DNA of 20,461 nucleotides from Bacteroidales bacterium (GCA_029938985.1 JAOZTW010000021.1:1-20461); one strand, 5' to 3'. Numbered from the stretch's first letter, positions 1 to 7,707 are shown. Numbers and translations are program-made. The notes: generated by a model from the letters alone, not told the origin.

Positions 1-55
1 AAAAGGACAAAATAAACAAGTAGATTGGTGTTAGTTATTTTTTCTTTTTCACTTA
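1..55 (+). repeat. dispersed repeat R1, copy 1
   Basis: This 55-nt AT-rich block recurs almost unchanged, with about four differences, in inverted orientation at 19180-19234. A more diverged copy lies in the same orientation at 851-906. It begins with a run of A followed by GGACAAAATAAACAAGTAG and ends in TTTTTCTTTTTCACTT. It may continue beyond the left edge of the window. No reading frame or function is evident. The minus-strand copy at 19180-19234 lies directly after the stop codon of the DUF5063 gene, so a 3'-end role is possible but unproven. Confidence 0.6.
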
Positions 56-122
56 AAGCATAAAAAGATTTTTTAAATTGTAATAATCTTAAAATTTTAA
101 GTTTACAGGGTTAATTCTTGAA

Positions 123-240
123 AAATGTAACTCAAAGCTCCAGCTTGGAGAATTGGCGAAAAGGCTATGTATCAAGTAATTTATCTGATGAGTCTGCGAC
201 TATTCTACGTTTCTCCAAGTTGGAACTTGGAGTTACATTT
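123..240. repeat. 118-bp palindromic (MITE-like) element A
   Basis: Two 30-nt arms (123-152 and 211-240) are inverted repeats with three mismatches. The arm core reads ATGTAACTC, then AAGCTCCA, then GCTTGGAGAA. They enclose 58 nt with no open frame. The element could fold into a long stem and lies 70 nt past the stop of the minus-strand DUF1573 gene, so it may act as a 3'-end or terminator-like structure. Structure and size suit a small non-autonomous element. No target duplication is clear and no second copy is in the window. Confidence 0.65.
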
Positions 241-264
241 CTGTTATGTTAATAAAAATTATTT

Positions 265-293
265 AATTTTAAGGTGTAAATCAATTCTTAATT
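265..293 (-). repeat. dispersed repeat R3, copy 1
   Basis: Read on the minus strand this is AATTAAGAATTGATTTACACC followed by an A/T tail. It lies 17 nt past the stop of the DUF1573 gene. The same 29-nt motif with two changes lies immediately after the stop of the glycosyltransferase gene (16961-16989), in the same orientation relative to that gene. A third copy is at 5973-6001. It is a short dispersed sequence of unknown role. Confidence 0.5.
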
Positions 294-309
294 TCTAATT
301 TTTAATTGA

Positions 310-741
310 CTACAAATCGCTACCATCTTCTTTTTTCTTGACAACCTTTCCTTTAATAATCAATATTACAGATGAGTTTTCTGCATTTGATTGTACAGTA
401 ACAGTTTTACGGAACACGCCAAGTCTTTTGGAATCGTATTTTACATGAATCATATCTATTTTCTTTTTCTTAAGTGGTGCTTTGCTCCATTCAGGTATTG
501 TGCAACCGCATGATTTTTTCACATTTGTGATAATCAAATCTGATTTTCCTGTGTTTTTATACATAAAATCAAAACTCACATCACTACCTTGATCTACCGT
601 ACCAAAGTCATGTTCGGTTACTTCAAAAGTTATTTGAGGTTTTTTCTTTATTTTTCTTCCACTGTCTGCTCCTTTTGCTTGTGCAAAAATTGTTGAAAAC
701 GTAATTAAAATAACTGATAATAATAAAACTGATTTTTTCAT
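310..741 (-). CDS. exported DUF1573 domain protein
   Basis: A 143-residue protein with an N-terminal signal peptide (residues 1 to about 22: Lys-Lys, a hydrophobic stretch, then FAQA). A single DUF1573 domain covers about residues 37-135. Family hallmarks are visible: HDFGTV at 44-49, the YKNTGKSDL turn near 61-69, and SCGCT at 77-81 with Cys78 and Cys80. The family is common in Bacteroidota as an Ig-like (ASH/MSP-type) exported domain; its biochemical role is not established. The C-terminus is rich in Lys. The ATG start is supported by the signal peptide directly after it; no Shine-Dalgarno is seen. It stands alone, with element A and repeat R3 beyond its stop. The family call is solid; function cannot be inferred from the context. 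Confidence 0.88.
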   Translation of the reverse strand: MKKSVLLLSVILITFSTIFAQAKGADSGRKIKKKPQITFEVTEHDFGTVDQGSDVSFDFMYKNTGKSDLIITNVKKSCGCTIPEWSKAPLKKKKIDMIHVKYDSKRLGVFRKTVTVQSNAENSSVILIIKGKVVKKKEDGSDL

Positions 742-941
742 ATTTATTAAATTTAGTAAATTTGAAAGTTAAAATGGAATAATAAGTAACACCAAAATAA
801 GTAGTTAATCATATATAAATGTCACTTTTTAATGATTTTTTTAATTTTTAAAAAGGGCAAAAAATAAACAAATAGGTTGATGTTAATTATTTTTTCTTTT
901 TCACTTTGTAAATAATTATAAGAGTTTATAGTGTAATTTTG
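742..941. other. intergenic region holding repeat R1 copy 2
   Basis: AT-rich spacer upstream of the DUF1573 gene and ahead of element B copy 1. A diverged copy of R1 occupies 851-906 in the same orientation as copy 1. A short R1-like fragment in the opposite sense can be read at about 775-795. No open frame or RNA gene is seen. The DUF1573 promoter should lie here, but no clean TAnnTTTG box with a matching -33 element is visible. Confidence 0.5.
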
Positions 942-1062
942 GCGTTTTTCACGAGTGTCAAGTTCAAAGTTTTTTTGAAATATTAGAATTAAAGGTTACC
1001 TTTGTAAATGAGCATTTTAATATTTCAAAAGTAACGAAGAAATTGATACTCGTGAAAAACGC
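942..1062. repeat. palindromic element B, copy 1 (121 bp)
   Basis: The outer arms are a perfect 15-nt inverted repeat, GCGTTTTTCACGAGT at 942-956 against 1048-1062. An inner perfect 11-nt inverted repeat (TTTGAAATATT) lies at 974-984 against 1019-1029. A closely related copy is at 15948-16066, and its right half alone is at 3162-3199. It starts 9 nt beyond the stop of the minus-strand CAP-domain gene. Both near-complete copies and the truncated one sit just after gene stop codons, suggesting a transcript 3'-end hairpin (terminator or mRNA stabiliser). It has no coding capacity; MITE-like or REP-like origin is possible. Confidence 0.7.
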
Positions 1063-1070
1063 TGTAATTT

Positions 1071-1709
1071 TTATTTATTTAATGGAGGAAGTTTGTCAAC
1101 AGCCTTTTTTTCAGTAATGTTACTACTTCTGTAAAAAAACTGAGTAGCATATATATATTCACCTTTTGGATAAATACCGCTACCAATATAAATATTAGTT
1201 TTGTCCACAATATTTTTGTTGTGTCCAGGAGAATTCATCCATTGGTCAAGTAGTTTATCTGCCATATCCAAATATGTATCTCCTTCGTCAAAATAATTAT
1301 AAGCAATATTTTCCGCCCAAGCAGAAGGAGATTCTATACCCGCCAGTTTTGCTCTATCATTTGGTGTTCTTCGTTTCCGTTCTTTTTTGTTTGTATGTGA
1401 AAAAAACTTTTTTTCAACCATTCTTTTTGAGTGATTATATGCAGCAATTTCACAACATTTATGATATTTCATTATTGACAGATGTTTTTTTTCACGAATC
1501 TCATTTGTGGCAAAAAAAATTGCTGCATCTAACAAGGGAATATCTATATCTTTTTCTATTAACTCTTGTTTAAAAAGCTCATTTGTTCTAAAATCATTGT
1601 GACTCACTATCTCATACATATCAAATGTCCAATATTCTTGACAGTGTACTTGGTTTGAGAACGGGAGAATAGAAATTATTAGTATTAATATTTTTTTCAA
1701 CTGTTTCAT
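1071..1709 (-). CDS. secreted CAP (SCP-like) domain protein
   Basis: A 212-residue protein with a signal peptide (residues 1-24: a Lys-rich start, a hydrophobic ILILIISILPF core, then VHCQ). A CAP domain (PF00188; cysteine-rich secretory protein/antigen 5/PR-1 superfamily) covers about residues 55-194. CAP landmarks are present: NHSKRM near 92-97, FFSH with His105, AENIAYN with Glu133, QWMNSPGHN with His163, then IGSGIY and YATQFFYR. His105, Glu133 and His163 fit the conserved cleft residues of the family. Bacterial CAP proteins are secreted and their activity is mostly unknown. The ATG directly precedes the signal peptide. Element B lies 9 nt after the stop. The fold call is strong; function is open. 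Confidence 0.85.
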   Translation of the reverse strand: MKQLKKILILIISILPFSNQVHCQEYWTFDMYEIVSHNDFRTNELFKQELIEKDIDIPLLDAAIFFATNEIREKKHLSIMKYHKCCEIAAYNHSKRMVEKKFFSHTNKKERKRRTPNDRAKLAGIESPSAWAENIAYNYFDEGDTYLDMADKLLDQWMNSPGHNKNIVDKTNIYIGSGIYPKGEYIYATQFFYRSSNITEKKAVDKLPPLNK

Positions 1710-1753
1710 AATATCTTTTTTTAATTAAACTGTTTATTAAATAAAATATTTTA

Positions 1754-1761
1754 CAAATATA
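1754..1761 (-). promoter_or_regulatory. possible -7 box for the CAP-domain gene
   Basis: On the minus strand, TATATTTG matches the Bacteroidota -7 consensus TAnnTTTG, about 45 nt upstream of the CAP gene ATG. No good TTTG -33 box is seen at the usual spacing, so the call is weak. The surrounding intergenic region (1710-2050) is otherwise AT-rich sequence without a supportable gene. Confidence 0.3.
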
Positions 1762-1993
1762 ATATATTTCATAAACTATCATGGATAATTTTTGTATTGT
1801 TTGCTGTTTTTTGTGAATTTTAGTGTTTTTATCTTGAAAATCAGTAAATTGTTTTTTTTGCAAAATTAAAATTAGCTTTAATAAAAAGAAAATAATTGAA
1901 ATTATTCAGATAAAAATAGTTACAAGACTATTGAATTAATTAAATTTTTATAAAAATAACAACCGTTTTTTTATATATTTATTAAGTTTTTAC

Positions 1994-2001
1994 TATTTTT
2001 G
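1994..2001 (+). promoter_or_regulatory. possible -7 box for the VOC-protein gene
   Basis: TATTTTTG matches TAnnTTTG, 49 nt upstream of the ATG at 2051. The expected -33 position is a T-rich tract without a clear TTTG, so only half the promoter is supported. The leader that would follow is A-rich, as is common before Bacteroidota genes lacking a Shine-Dalgarno. Confidence 0.35.
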
Positions 2002-2050
2002 TCAAGTTTTTAAAAACTAAAAATTATCTAACAAAAAAAAATATTTAATT

Positions 2051-3139
2051 ATGACAGCAATAAGTGGTATTCAGCAAATAGGCATAGGTATTCCAAACGT
2101 ACATCAGGCATGGAAATGGTATAGAGAAAATTTTGGAATGGATATTCCTGTGGTTGACGCACCTGGAACAGCTGAATTAATGTTAAAATACACAGACAAT
2201 AAGCCCCAAGAGCGTCATGCAATTATTGCTGTAAACATTGAAGGAGGTGGAGGTTTTGAAGTATGGCAATATATGTCAAGAAAACCGCAAGCTGCTAAAT
2301 TTAAAGTACTTCTCGGAGATTTAGGAATATTTGTAGCCAAAGTAAAAAGCGATACCGTTAGAGCTTCTTTTTTAAAATTTAGATTATTAGAAGATAAACT
2401 TGTAAGTAATAATATTGAAAAAGCCCCCGATGATTTAGATCATTTTTTTGTAAAAGATCCTTTTAATAATTATTTTCAAGTGGTTGAAAATTATGAAGTC
2501 TTTAAACTAACAAATGCCACTACTGGCGGTGCTTATGGAGCAATAATTGGAGTTTCGGATATTGAAAAATCAAAAGAATTTTACAAAAAAATATTAGGTT
2601 ACGATAAGGTTGTTTATCAAAAAGAAGGAGTTTTTGATGATTTTGAGCAACTACCAGGAGGAAAAAATACATTTAAACGAGTTTTACTTACACATTCTAA
2701 ACCAAGAAAAGGACCATTTAGTAAATTTATGGGTAGTAGTCAAATAGAACTTGTACAAGTACTTGACCGAACACCAAATAAAATTTATAAAGACCGGCTG
2801 TGGGGAGATCTTGGATTTATTCAAATTTGCTATGATGTTCAAGGTATGGAAGAAATGAAAAAGCTTTGCGAAAAAAACGGTCACCCATTTACTGTTGATA
2901 GTTTACCCGAAATTTACGAAAACCCAGACATTACTTTTGATATGGGAGATGCCGCAGGACACTTTACTTACATAGAAGACCCTGATGGTACTCTAATAGA
3001 ATTTGTTGAAACTCACAAACTTCCAATAATAAAGAGCATAGGTTGGAACTTGAATTTACGAGAACGTCATCCAGAAAAAACTCTTCCAAATTGGATGTTA
3101 AAAACCCTTGCTTGGAATAGATATAAAGAACCAAAGTAA
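2051..3139 (+). CDS. two-module VOC superfamily (glyoxalase/dioxygenase-fold) protein
   Basis: A 362-residue cytosolic protein without a signal peptide. Two vicinal-oxygen-chelate modules are visible: about residues 3-150 (IGIGIPNVHQAWKWYRENFG, then FEVWQY, then VKDPFNNYFQVVENYE) and 160-325 (IIGVSDIEKSKEFYKKILGY, then IELVQVLD, then IEDPDGTLIEFVETHKLP). The family includes glyoxalase I, extradiol dioxygenases and 4-hydroxyphenylpyruvate dioxygenase (HPPD). Length near 360 and the two-module layout recall HPPD, but the HPPD C-terminal signature is not seen. The usual first-strand metal His is replaced (Gln in module 1, Ala in module 2), so the metal site is unclear. It is convergent with glpK and monocistronic. 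Substrate unknown; a conserved Bacteroidota VOC protein is the safest label. Confidence 0.75.
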   Translation: MTAISGIQQIGIGIPNVHQAWKWYRENFGMDIPVVDAPGTAELMLKYTDNKPQERHAIIAVNIEGGGGFEVWQYMSRKPQAAKFKVLLGDLGIFVAKVKSDTVRASFLKFRLLEDKLVSNNIEKAPDDLDHFFVKDPFNNYFQVVENYEVFKLTNATTGGAYGAIIGVSDIEKSKEFYKKILGYDKVVYQKEGVFDDFEQLPGGKNTFKRVLLTHSKPRKGPFSKFMGSSQIELVQVLDRTPNKIYKDRLWGDLGFIQICYDVQGMEEMKKLCEKNGHPFTVDSLPEIYENPDITFDMGDAAGHFTYIEDPDGTLIEFVETHKLPIIKSIGWNLNLRERHPEKTLPNWMLKTLAWNRYKEPK

Positions 3140-3161
3140 TTTTTTTTGCTAAATAAATAAA

Positions 3162-3210
3162 GGCGTTTTTCACGAGTATCAATTTCTTCGTTACTTTTGT
3201 GAAACATGCC
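3162..3210. terminator. truncated element B acting as a likely bidirectional terminator
   Basis: 38 nt (3162-3199) equal the right half of element B copy 1 in reverse orientation. The following bases, GTGAAACATGCC at 3199-3210, pair with GGCGTTTTTCAC at 3162-3173 (10 of 12 positions), making a new hairpin. It fills the 71-nt gap between the convergent VOC gene (stop at 3139) and glpK (stop at 3211). Placement argues for shared termination; only the hairpin and homology are seen directly. Confidence 0.5.
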
Positions 3211-4683
3211 TTAAAATTTGATTTTTAACCGTTCAATTTCCAATTTCCAACCTTTATATAATTTCTCAAATTTTTTCAAATTTTGGTTTGGATAAAAAAT
3301 TGTATCATTCATTTTGTGTTCAATTATATCTTTTTTTGAACAAAAATTTACAGCAAGCCCTGCAAGATAAGCTACACCAAGTGCAGTTGTTTCAATATTT
3401 TTAGGTCTATTAACTTCAACTCCCAAAATATCAGCTTGAAATTGCATCAAAAAATTGTTTGCCGAAGCACCTCCATCAACAAGGAGTTTTTCTAAATTTA
3501 TGCCAGCATCTTTTTCCATTGCCGACAATACATCTTTGGTCTGATATGCAAGTGATTCCAAAGTTGCTCTAATAATATGATTTTTTGTAACTCCCTGTGT
3601 TATACCAATAATTGCTCCTTTGGCAAACATATCCCAATGTGGAGCTCCAAGTCCAGAAAATGCAGGTATAACATACAAATTTTCAATGTTTTCGGTATTT
3701 GATGCTATTTCGTCTGTTTCGGAAGCAGATTTTATAAATTTCAAATTATCTCGAAGCCATTTTATCGCAGCTCCAGCAATAAACACACTACCTTCAAGTG
3801 CATAAGTAACCTTTCCATCTATATTCCAAGCAATTGTAGTAAGTAAACCAGATTTTGAATTAATCATTTTACCCCCAGTATTCATCAACATAAAACAACC
3901 CGTTCCATAAGTATTTTTGGCTGTGCCAACATCAAAACAAGCTTGCCCAAAAAGTGCTGCTTGCTGGTCTCCAATTACTCCAGAAATAGGAATTTGTGTA
4001 TCAAAAATTTCAGTTTTAGCAATAATTTTACTCGAATTTTCAACTTCTGGTAACATAGTTTTTGGAATATTCAATAAGTCAAGCAATTTATCGTCCCATT
4101 GTAAAGTCTTGATATTAAATATCATTGTTCTTGAAGCATTTGAATAATCAGTTTTATGATATTTTCCATTTGTCAATTTCCAAATCAACCATGTATCAAT
4201 AGTTCCAAAAATAAGGTCACCCAACTCTGCTTTTTGTTTTGCTCCATTTACATTGTTGAGTATCCAATTTATTTTTGTTGCCGAAAAATAGGAATCAATA
4301 ATTAATCCAGTATTGTTTTTTATATATTTATTCCAGCCGTTGTTTTGCAAATTATTACATAATTCAGACGTTCTTTTATCCTGCCAAACAATTGCGTTAT
4401 ACACTGGTTTCCCTGTATTTTTATCCCAAACAATTGTTGTTTCTCGTTGATTAGTAATTCCTATTGCTGATATCTGTGAACTTGTAATATTATTGTTCTC
4501 AAAAATATTATTTACAACTTTAATTTGACTTTCCCAAATTTCGTCTGGTTTTTGTTCAACCCAACCTGCTTTTGGATAATATTGTGGAAATTCCTGTTGT
4601 TCAATAGCAACAATATTGAATTTTTTATCAAACAAAATTGCTCTACTACTACTTGTACCTTGATCAATTGCGAGAATATACAT
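3211..4683 (-). CDS. glpK: glycerol kinase
   Basis: A 490-residue cytosolic FGGY-family kinase that phosphorylates glycerol to sn-glycerol-3-phosphate with ATP. E. coli GlpK is 502 residues, so this is full length. Visible motifs: the N-terminal phosphate loop DQGTSSSRAI (7-16); QRETTIVWD with Arg80 and Glu81 and IVWQDKRT at 98-105; Tyr132; GVIGDQQAALFGQ with Asp239 and Gln240; GTAKNTYGTGCF; and the C-terminal FGGY signature LVDGGASANNFLMQ...TALGVAYLAG. Arg80, Glu81, Tyr132 and Asp239 line up with the glycerol-binding residues of the E. coli enzyme. No glpF or glpD is next to it. An intrinsic terminator separates it from upstream mdh, so it probably has its own promoter, which I could not identify. 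Confidence 0.96.
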   Translation of the reverse strand: MYILAIDQGTSSSRAILFDKKFNIVAIEQQEFPQYYPKAGWVEQKPDEIWESQIKVVNNIFENNNITSSQISAIGITNQRETTIVWDKNTGKPVYNAIVWQDKRTSELCNNLQNNGWNKYIKNNTGLIIDSYFSATKINWILNNVNGAKQKAELGDLIFGTIDTWLIWKLTNGKYHKTDYSNASRTMIFNIKTLQWDDKLLDLLNIPKTMLPEVENSSKIIAKTEIFDTQIPISGVIGDQQAALFGQACFDVGTAKNTYGTGCFMLMNTGGKMINSKSGLLTTIAWNIDGKVTYALEGSVFIAGAAIKWLRDNLKFIKSASETDEIASNTENIENLYVIPAFSGLGAPHWDMFAKGAIIGITQGVTKNHIIRATLESLAYQTKDVLSAMEKDAGINLEKLLVDGGASANNFLMQFQADILGVEVNRPKNIETTALGVAYLAGLAVNFCSKKDIIEHKMNDTIFYPNQNLKKFEKLYKGWKLEIERLKIKF

Positions 4684-4694
4684 ATTTTTATAGT

Positions 4695-4748
4695 TTTATT
4701 AAAAAAGCTACTGTCAAAAAAAATGTTTGAATATTTTTTTGCAGTAGC
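4695..4748 (-). terminator. intrinsic terminator of mdh
   Basis: Read on the minus strand, GCTACTG (4748-4742) pairs perfectly with CAGTAGC (4713-4707). The intervening A7/T8 tracts extend the stem, and TTTTTT (4706-4701) follows. It lies about 28 nt after the mdh stop and before the glpK ATG at 4683, so mdh and glpK are most likely separate transcripts. Confidence 0.75.
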
Positions 4749-4775
4749 CAATTTATTATTATAAAGTATTTATTA

Positions 4776-5720
4776 TTAGTCAATAATATTCATATCATCA
4801 AGGGTGTTCATTACTTCACGAACCGATTTTGCTGATTCTTCAAATAATGCTTTCTCATCCTCATTCATTTCTATTTGAATAATCTCGTGAATACCATCAC
4901 GTCCAATAACTGCAGGTACACCTATATATATATCATTATGTCCATATTCTCCTTCAAGGTAAGCACAAACAGGGAATATTCTTTTTTCGTCATCAACAAT
5001 TGCTTCAGCAAGTTGTGCAGCAGCTGCTCCTGGTGCATACCAAGCCGAAGTACCCATTAAACCAACTAATTCGCCACCACCTTTTCTTGTTCTGTTAACT
5101 ATTTTGTCAAGTTCATCTTTTCCAAGTAATTGTGTAATAGGAACACCTGCCACAGAAGTAAATCTTGGTAATGGTACCATTGTGTCTCCGTGTCCACCAA
5201 GTAATAAGGCGTTTATACATTTTGGAGAAATATCTAATGCTTCTGCAAGAAAAGCTTTGTATCGTCCAGTATCAAGAGTTCCTGCCATACCAAAAACTTT
5301 GTTTTTAAGTTTTTTGGCTGTTTTAAATGCTGCATAAGTCATTACATCTAACGGATTTGCTACAACAATAATGATTGCATCTGGCGAATATTTAATAGAT
5401 TTTTCAGTTACTTCTTTTACTATTCCTGCATTAGTTTTTATAAGGTCTGCTCTTGACATTCCAGGCTTTCTTGGAATACCAGAAGTAATAATAATAATCC
5501 CAGAACCTTTTGTTGCAAGATAATCGTTTGTAACGCCTTTTACACGTGTGTTAAAATTATTTATAGCGGAACTTTGCCAAATATCAAGTGCTTTTCCTTC
5601 TGCAATACCTTTTTTTATGTCTAAAAGGATTACTTCGTTTGCTATATCTTTGTGTGCTACAACATTAGCTACTGTTGCTCCTACATTACCTGCTCCAATT
5701 ACTGTGATTTTCTTAATCAT
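4776..5720 (-). CDS. mdh: malate dehydrogenase (LDH-like, NAD-dependent)
   Basis: A 314-residue cytosolic enzyme that interconverts malate and oxaloacetate with NAD+/NADH. The Rossmann fingerprint VIGAGNVG (7-14) and Asp34, which favours NAD over NADP, are visible. The active-site loop GIPRKPGMSRADL carries the two Arg expected in malate rather than lactate dehydrogenases. VVANPLDVMTY and the catalytic GGHGDTMVP (His of the His-Asp pair) follow. Length and layout fit the tetrameric LDH-like MDH class of Bacteroidota. The frame extends to an upstream ATG at 5756, but I chose 5720: the family begins at MIKKITVIGAG and the predicted promoter (5754-5784) overlaps the longer start. It is divergent from nqr and ends at an intrinsic terminator. 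Confidence 0.95.
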   Translation of the reverse strand: MIKKITVIGAGNVGATVANVVAHKDIANEVILLDIKKGIAEGKALDIWQSSAINNFNTRVKGVTNDYLATKGSGIIIITSGIPRKPGMSRADLIKTNAGIVKEVTEKSIKYSPDAIIIVVANPLDVMTYAAFKTAKKLKNKVFGMAGTLDTGRYKAFLAEALDISPKCINALLLGGHGDTMVPLPRFTSVAGVPITQLLGKDELDKIVNRTRKGGGELVGLMGTSAWYAPGAAAAQLAEAIVDDEKRIFPVCAYLEGEYGHNDIYIGVPAVIGRDGIHEIIQIEMNEDEKALFEESAKSVREVMNTLDDMNIID

Positions 5721-5753
5721 AATTTTTTTTTTATATGTGGAAATTAACAAACA

Positions 5754-5784
5754 CAAAAGTAAAAGTTATATTTTAAAAAACAAA
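5754..5784 (-). promoter_or_regulatory. promoter of mdh (Bacteroidota type)
   Basis: On the minus strand a TTTG -33 box (5784-5781), a 19-nt spacer and TACTTTTG (5761-5754) match the Bacteroidota primary sigma consensus TTTG-N17-23-TAnnTTTG. Transcription should begin near 5745-5750, leaving a short A/T-rich leader before the ATG at 5720. This excludes the upstream ATG at 5756 as the start. Confidence 0.65.
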
Positions 5785-6246
5785 AATGTTTATCATTATG
5801 TTTTAAAAAAATAAATTTGAAAAATAAATAGAGTAACAATTAATGATAAATTTAGGAAATATTTTTATTACAATTCACGGTATTGATAATTCCACTTACT
5901 CGTTTTAAATAAAATTTTGTTATACTATTAAGTTGAAAACTATTTTATTTTTTAAAATTTTTTAAATAATTAAAACTTAAGATGTAAATCAATTCTTAAT
6001 TTTATAATTACTAATTGTCTCACAAACGGTATTATTTTTATTAAATTATTTACTTAAACAATTGAATATCTGCACTATGTGTGTTAAATTTCATTAATTT
6101 TTATTAAATAAAAAAAAAGTTCTCATTTATTGATATATTTAAAAAATAAATATGTTTTACAACACTTTTAGATTAAATATATAAGTGAAATTTAGTATTT
6201 TATTAAATATTAATAAATTTTTAAATAAAAAAAAATGAAATTATAA
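5785..6246. other. AT-rich divergent intergenic region between mdh and nqrA
   Basis: About 460 nt with no supportable gene, tRNA or strong hairpin. It holds repeat R3 copy 3 at 5973-6001 and many T/A tracts. The two divergent promoters sit at its edges. Any shared regulation of mdh and nqr would have to act from here, but I see no clear dyad operator. Confidence 0.5.
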
Positions 6247-6276
6247 TTTGAAAAAATAAATAATTATCTACTTTCG
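6247..6276 (+). promoter_or_regulatory. promoter of the nqr operon
   Basis: TTTG (6247-6250), an 18-nt spacer and TACTTTCG (6269-6276) match TTTG-N17-23-TAnnTTTG with one change in the -7 box. The predicted transcript start is near 6283, giving a leader of about 20 nt before the nqrA ATG at 6302. No Shine-Dalgarno is seen in that leader. Confidence 0.65.
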
Positions 6277-6301
6277 CACAATAAAATTTAAATAAAAATC
6301 C

Positions 6302-7651
6302 ATGTCAAAAATTATAAAGATAAAGAAAGGTCTCGATATAAAATTAAAGGGTAAAGCTACCGAAACTATTGTTGAAATTCCTATGTCAGATACTTATGGT
6401 ATAAGACCAGACGACATTAAGAATTTAATACCCAAAGGAGTAATTAAACCGGGTGCAAAAGTAAAAGCAGGTTCGCCATTGTTTTTTGACAAATACAATC
6501 CAGACATCTTTTTTACTTCGCCAGTAAGTGGAGAACTTACCGAAATTAAACGAGGTGATAGAAGAAAAATATTGGAATTTGTTGTAACAGCAGATAAAAA
6601 AAATGAATACGAAACATTCAAACAAGCCTCAGCAAGTAGCCTTAAAAAGGAAGAAATAATTGAAAATCTTAAAAAAAGTGGACTTTGGACAAAAATTATT
6701 CAACGTCCTTATGGAATAATTGCAAATTCAAATGATACACCAAAAGCAATTCATATTTCAACTTTTGATTCAGCTCCACTATCAACCAACTATAATTTCA
6801 CACTAAAAAATGATATTGACAATTTTCAAGAAGGAGTAAATATACTTTCTAAGTTAACATCAGGAAGTTTGTATATCAATTTGGATTATAAAATCAAAAA
6901 TAATATTTTTGCAAATATAAAAAACGCAGAAATAACAAACTTTGATGGACCTCATCCAGTAGGAAATCCTGGCATACAAATAAGTAAACTAACACCTGTT
7001 AATAAAGGGGAAATAGTTTGGCAAGTTAATCCACAAGATGTGGTTTTTATTGGGCGACTGTTCAAAACAGGAAAATATGATGTTAGCAAAATAATTGCTC
7101 TTGCAGGTTCGGAAGTTAAAACTCCTCAATACTATAAAGTTATAGCAGGTGCAAATATCAAAAGTATAGTAATAGACAATGTTTTATCCGAAAACATCAG
7201 ATATATTAGTGGCAGTGTGTTAACGGGAACAAAAATTAAAAGAGGCGATTTTTTAGGATATTACGATAATTTAATAACAGTAATTCCAGAAGGAAACCAC
7301 TACGATATGTTTGGTTGGTTACTTCCTGGATTTTCAAAATATAGTGTTTCACGTTCCTTTTTTACTTGGCTTTCGCCAAAAAAAGAATACGCATTACACA
7401 CAAATTTGAATGGCGGAGAACGTGCTTATGTATTAACAGGAGAAATGGAAAGAGTTTTTCCAATGGATATACTTCCATTACAATTAATAAAAGCAATTCT
7501 TGCCAATGATATTGATGCAATGGAAAATCTTGGTATTTACGAAGTTGTTGAAGAAGATTTTGCTTTATGTGAATTTATTGATGTTTCAAAAACAAATATC
7601 CAAGACATTGTAAACAAGGGAATTATAAGTATGATAAAAGAAATGTCTTAA
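6302..7651 (+). CDS. nqrA: Na+-translocating NADH:quinone reductase subunit A
   Basis: A 449-residue peripheral subunit of the Na+-pumping NADH:quinone oxidoreductase, matching the usual length of about 446. Its N-terminal barrel-sandwich region starts IKIKKGLDIKLKG and continues with VKAGSPLFFDK and FTSPVSGELTEIKRG, as in the RnfC/NqrA family. Later family segments include HPVGNPGIQI near 218-227, AGSEVKTPQYYKV, and the C-terminal EEDFALCEFIDVSK. NqrA has no membrane segment or cofactor motif and sits on the cytoplasmic side near the quinone site. It is first in a six-gene operon in the canonical A-F order, 56 nt before nqrB. Presence of nqrA itself separates this from the related rnf operon. 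Confidence 0.96.
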   Translation: MSKIIKIKKGLDIKLKGKATETIVEIPMSDTYGIRPDDIKNLIPKGVIKPGAKVKAGSPLFFDKYNPDIFFTSPVSGELTEIKRGDRRKILEFVVTADKKNEYETFKQASASSLKKEEIIENLKKSGLWTKIIQRPYGIIANSNDTPKAIHISTFDSAPLSTNYNFTLKNDIDNFQEGVNILSKLTSGSLYINLDYKIKNNIFANIKNAEITNFDGPHPVGNPGIQISKLTPVNKGEIVWQVNPQDVVFIGRLFKTGKYDVSKIIALAGSEVKTPQYYKVIAGANIKSIVIDNVLSENIRYISGSVLTGTKIKRGDFLGYYDNLITVIPEGNHYDMFGWLLPGFSKYSVSRSFFTWLSPKKEYALHTNLNGGERAYVLTGEMERVFPMDILPLQLIKAILANDIDAMENLGIYEVVEEDFALCEFIDVSKTNIQDIVNKGIISMIKEMS

Positions 7652-7707
7652 AGGTATTTCTGAAAATTCAAAATTAATTAATAAAATAAATATACAAAAC
7701 ACACCAA

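Noticed and set aside
1621..1863. Minus-strand 80-codon frame overlapping the start of the CAP gene
   Set aside because: It overlaps the well-supported CAP gene in another frame and has no recognisable features.
2051..3139. Annotation as 4-hydroxyphenylpyruvate dioxygenase (hppD)
   Set aside because: Length and the double VOC layout fit, but the HPPD metal ligands and C-terminal signature are not visible, so only the superfamily is named.
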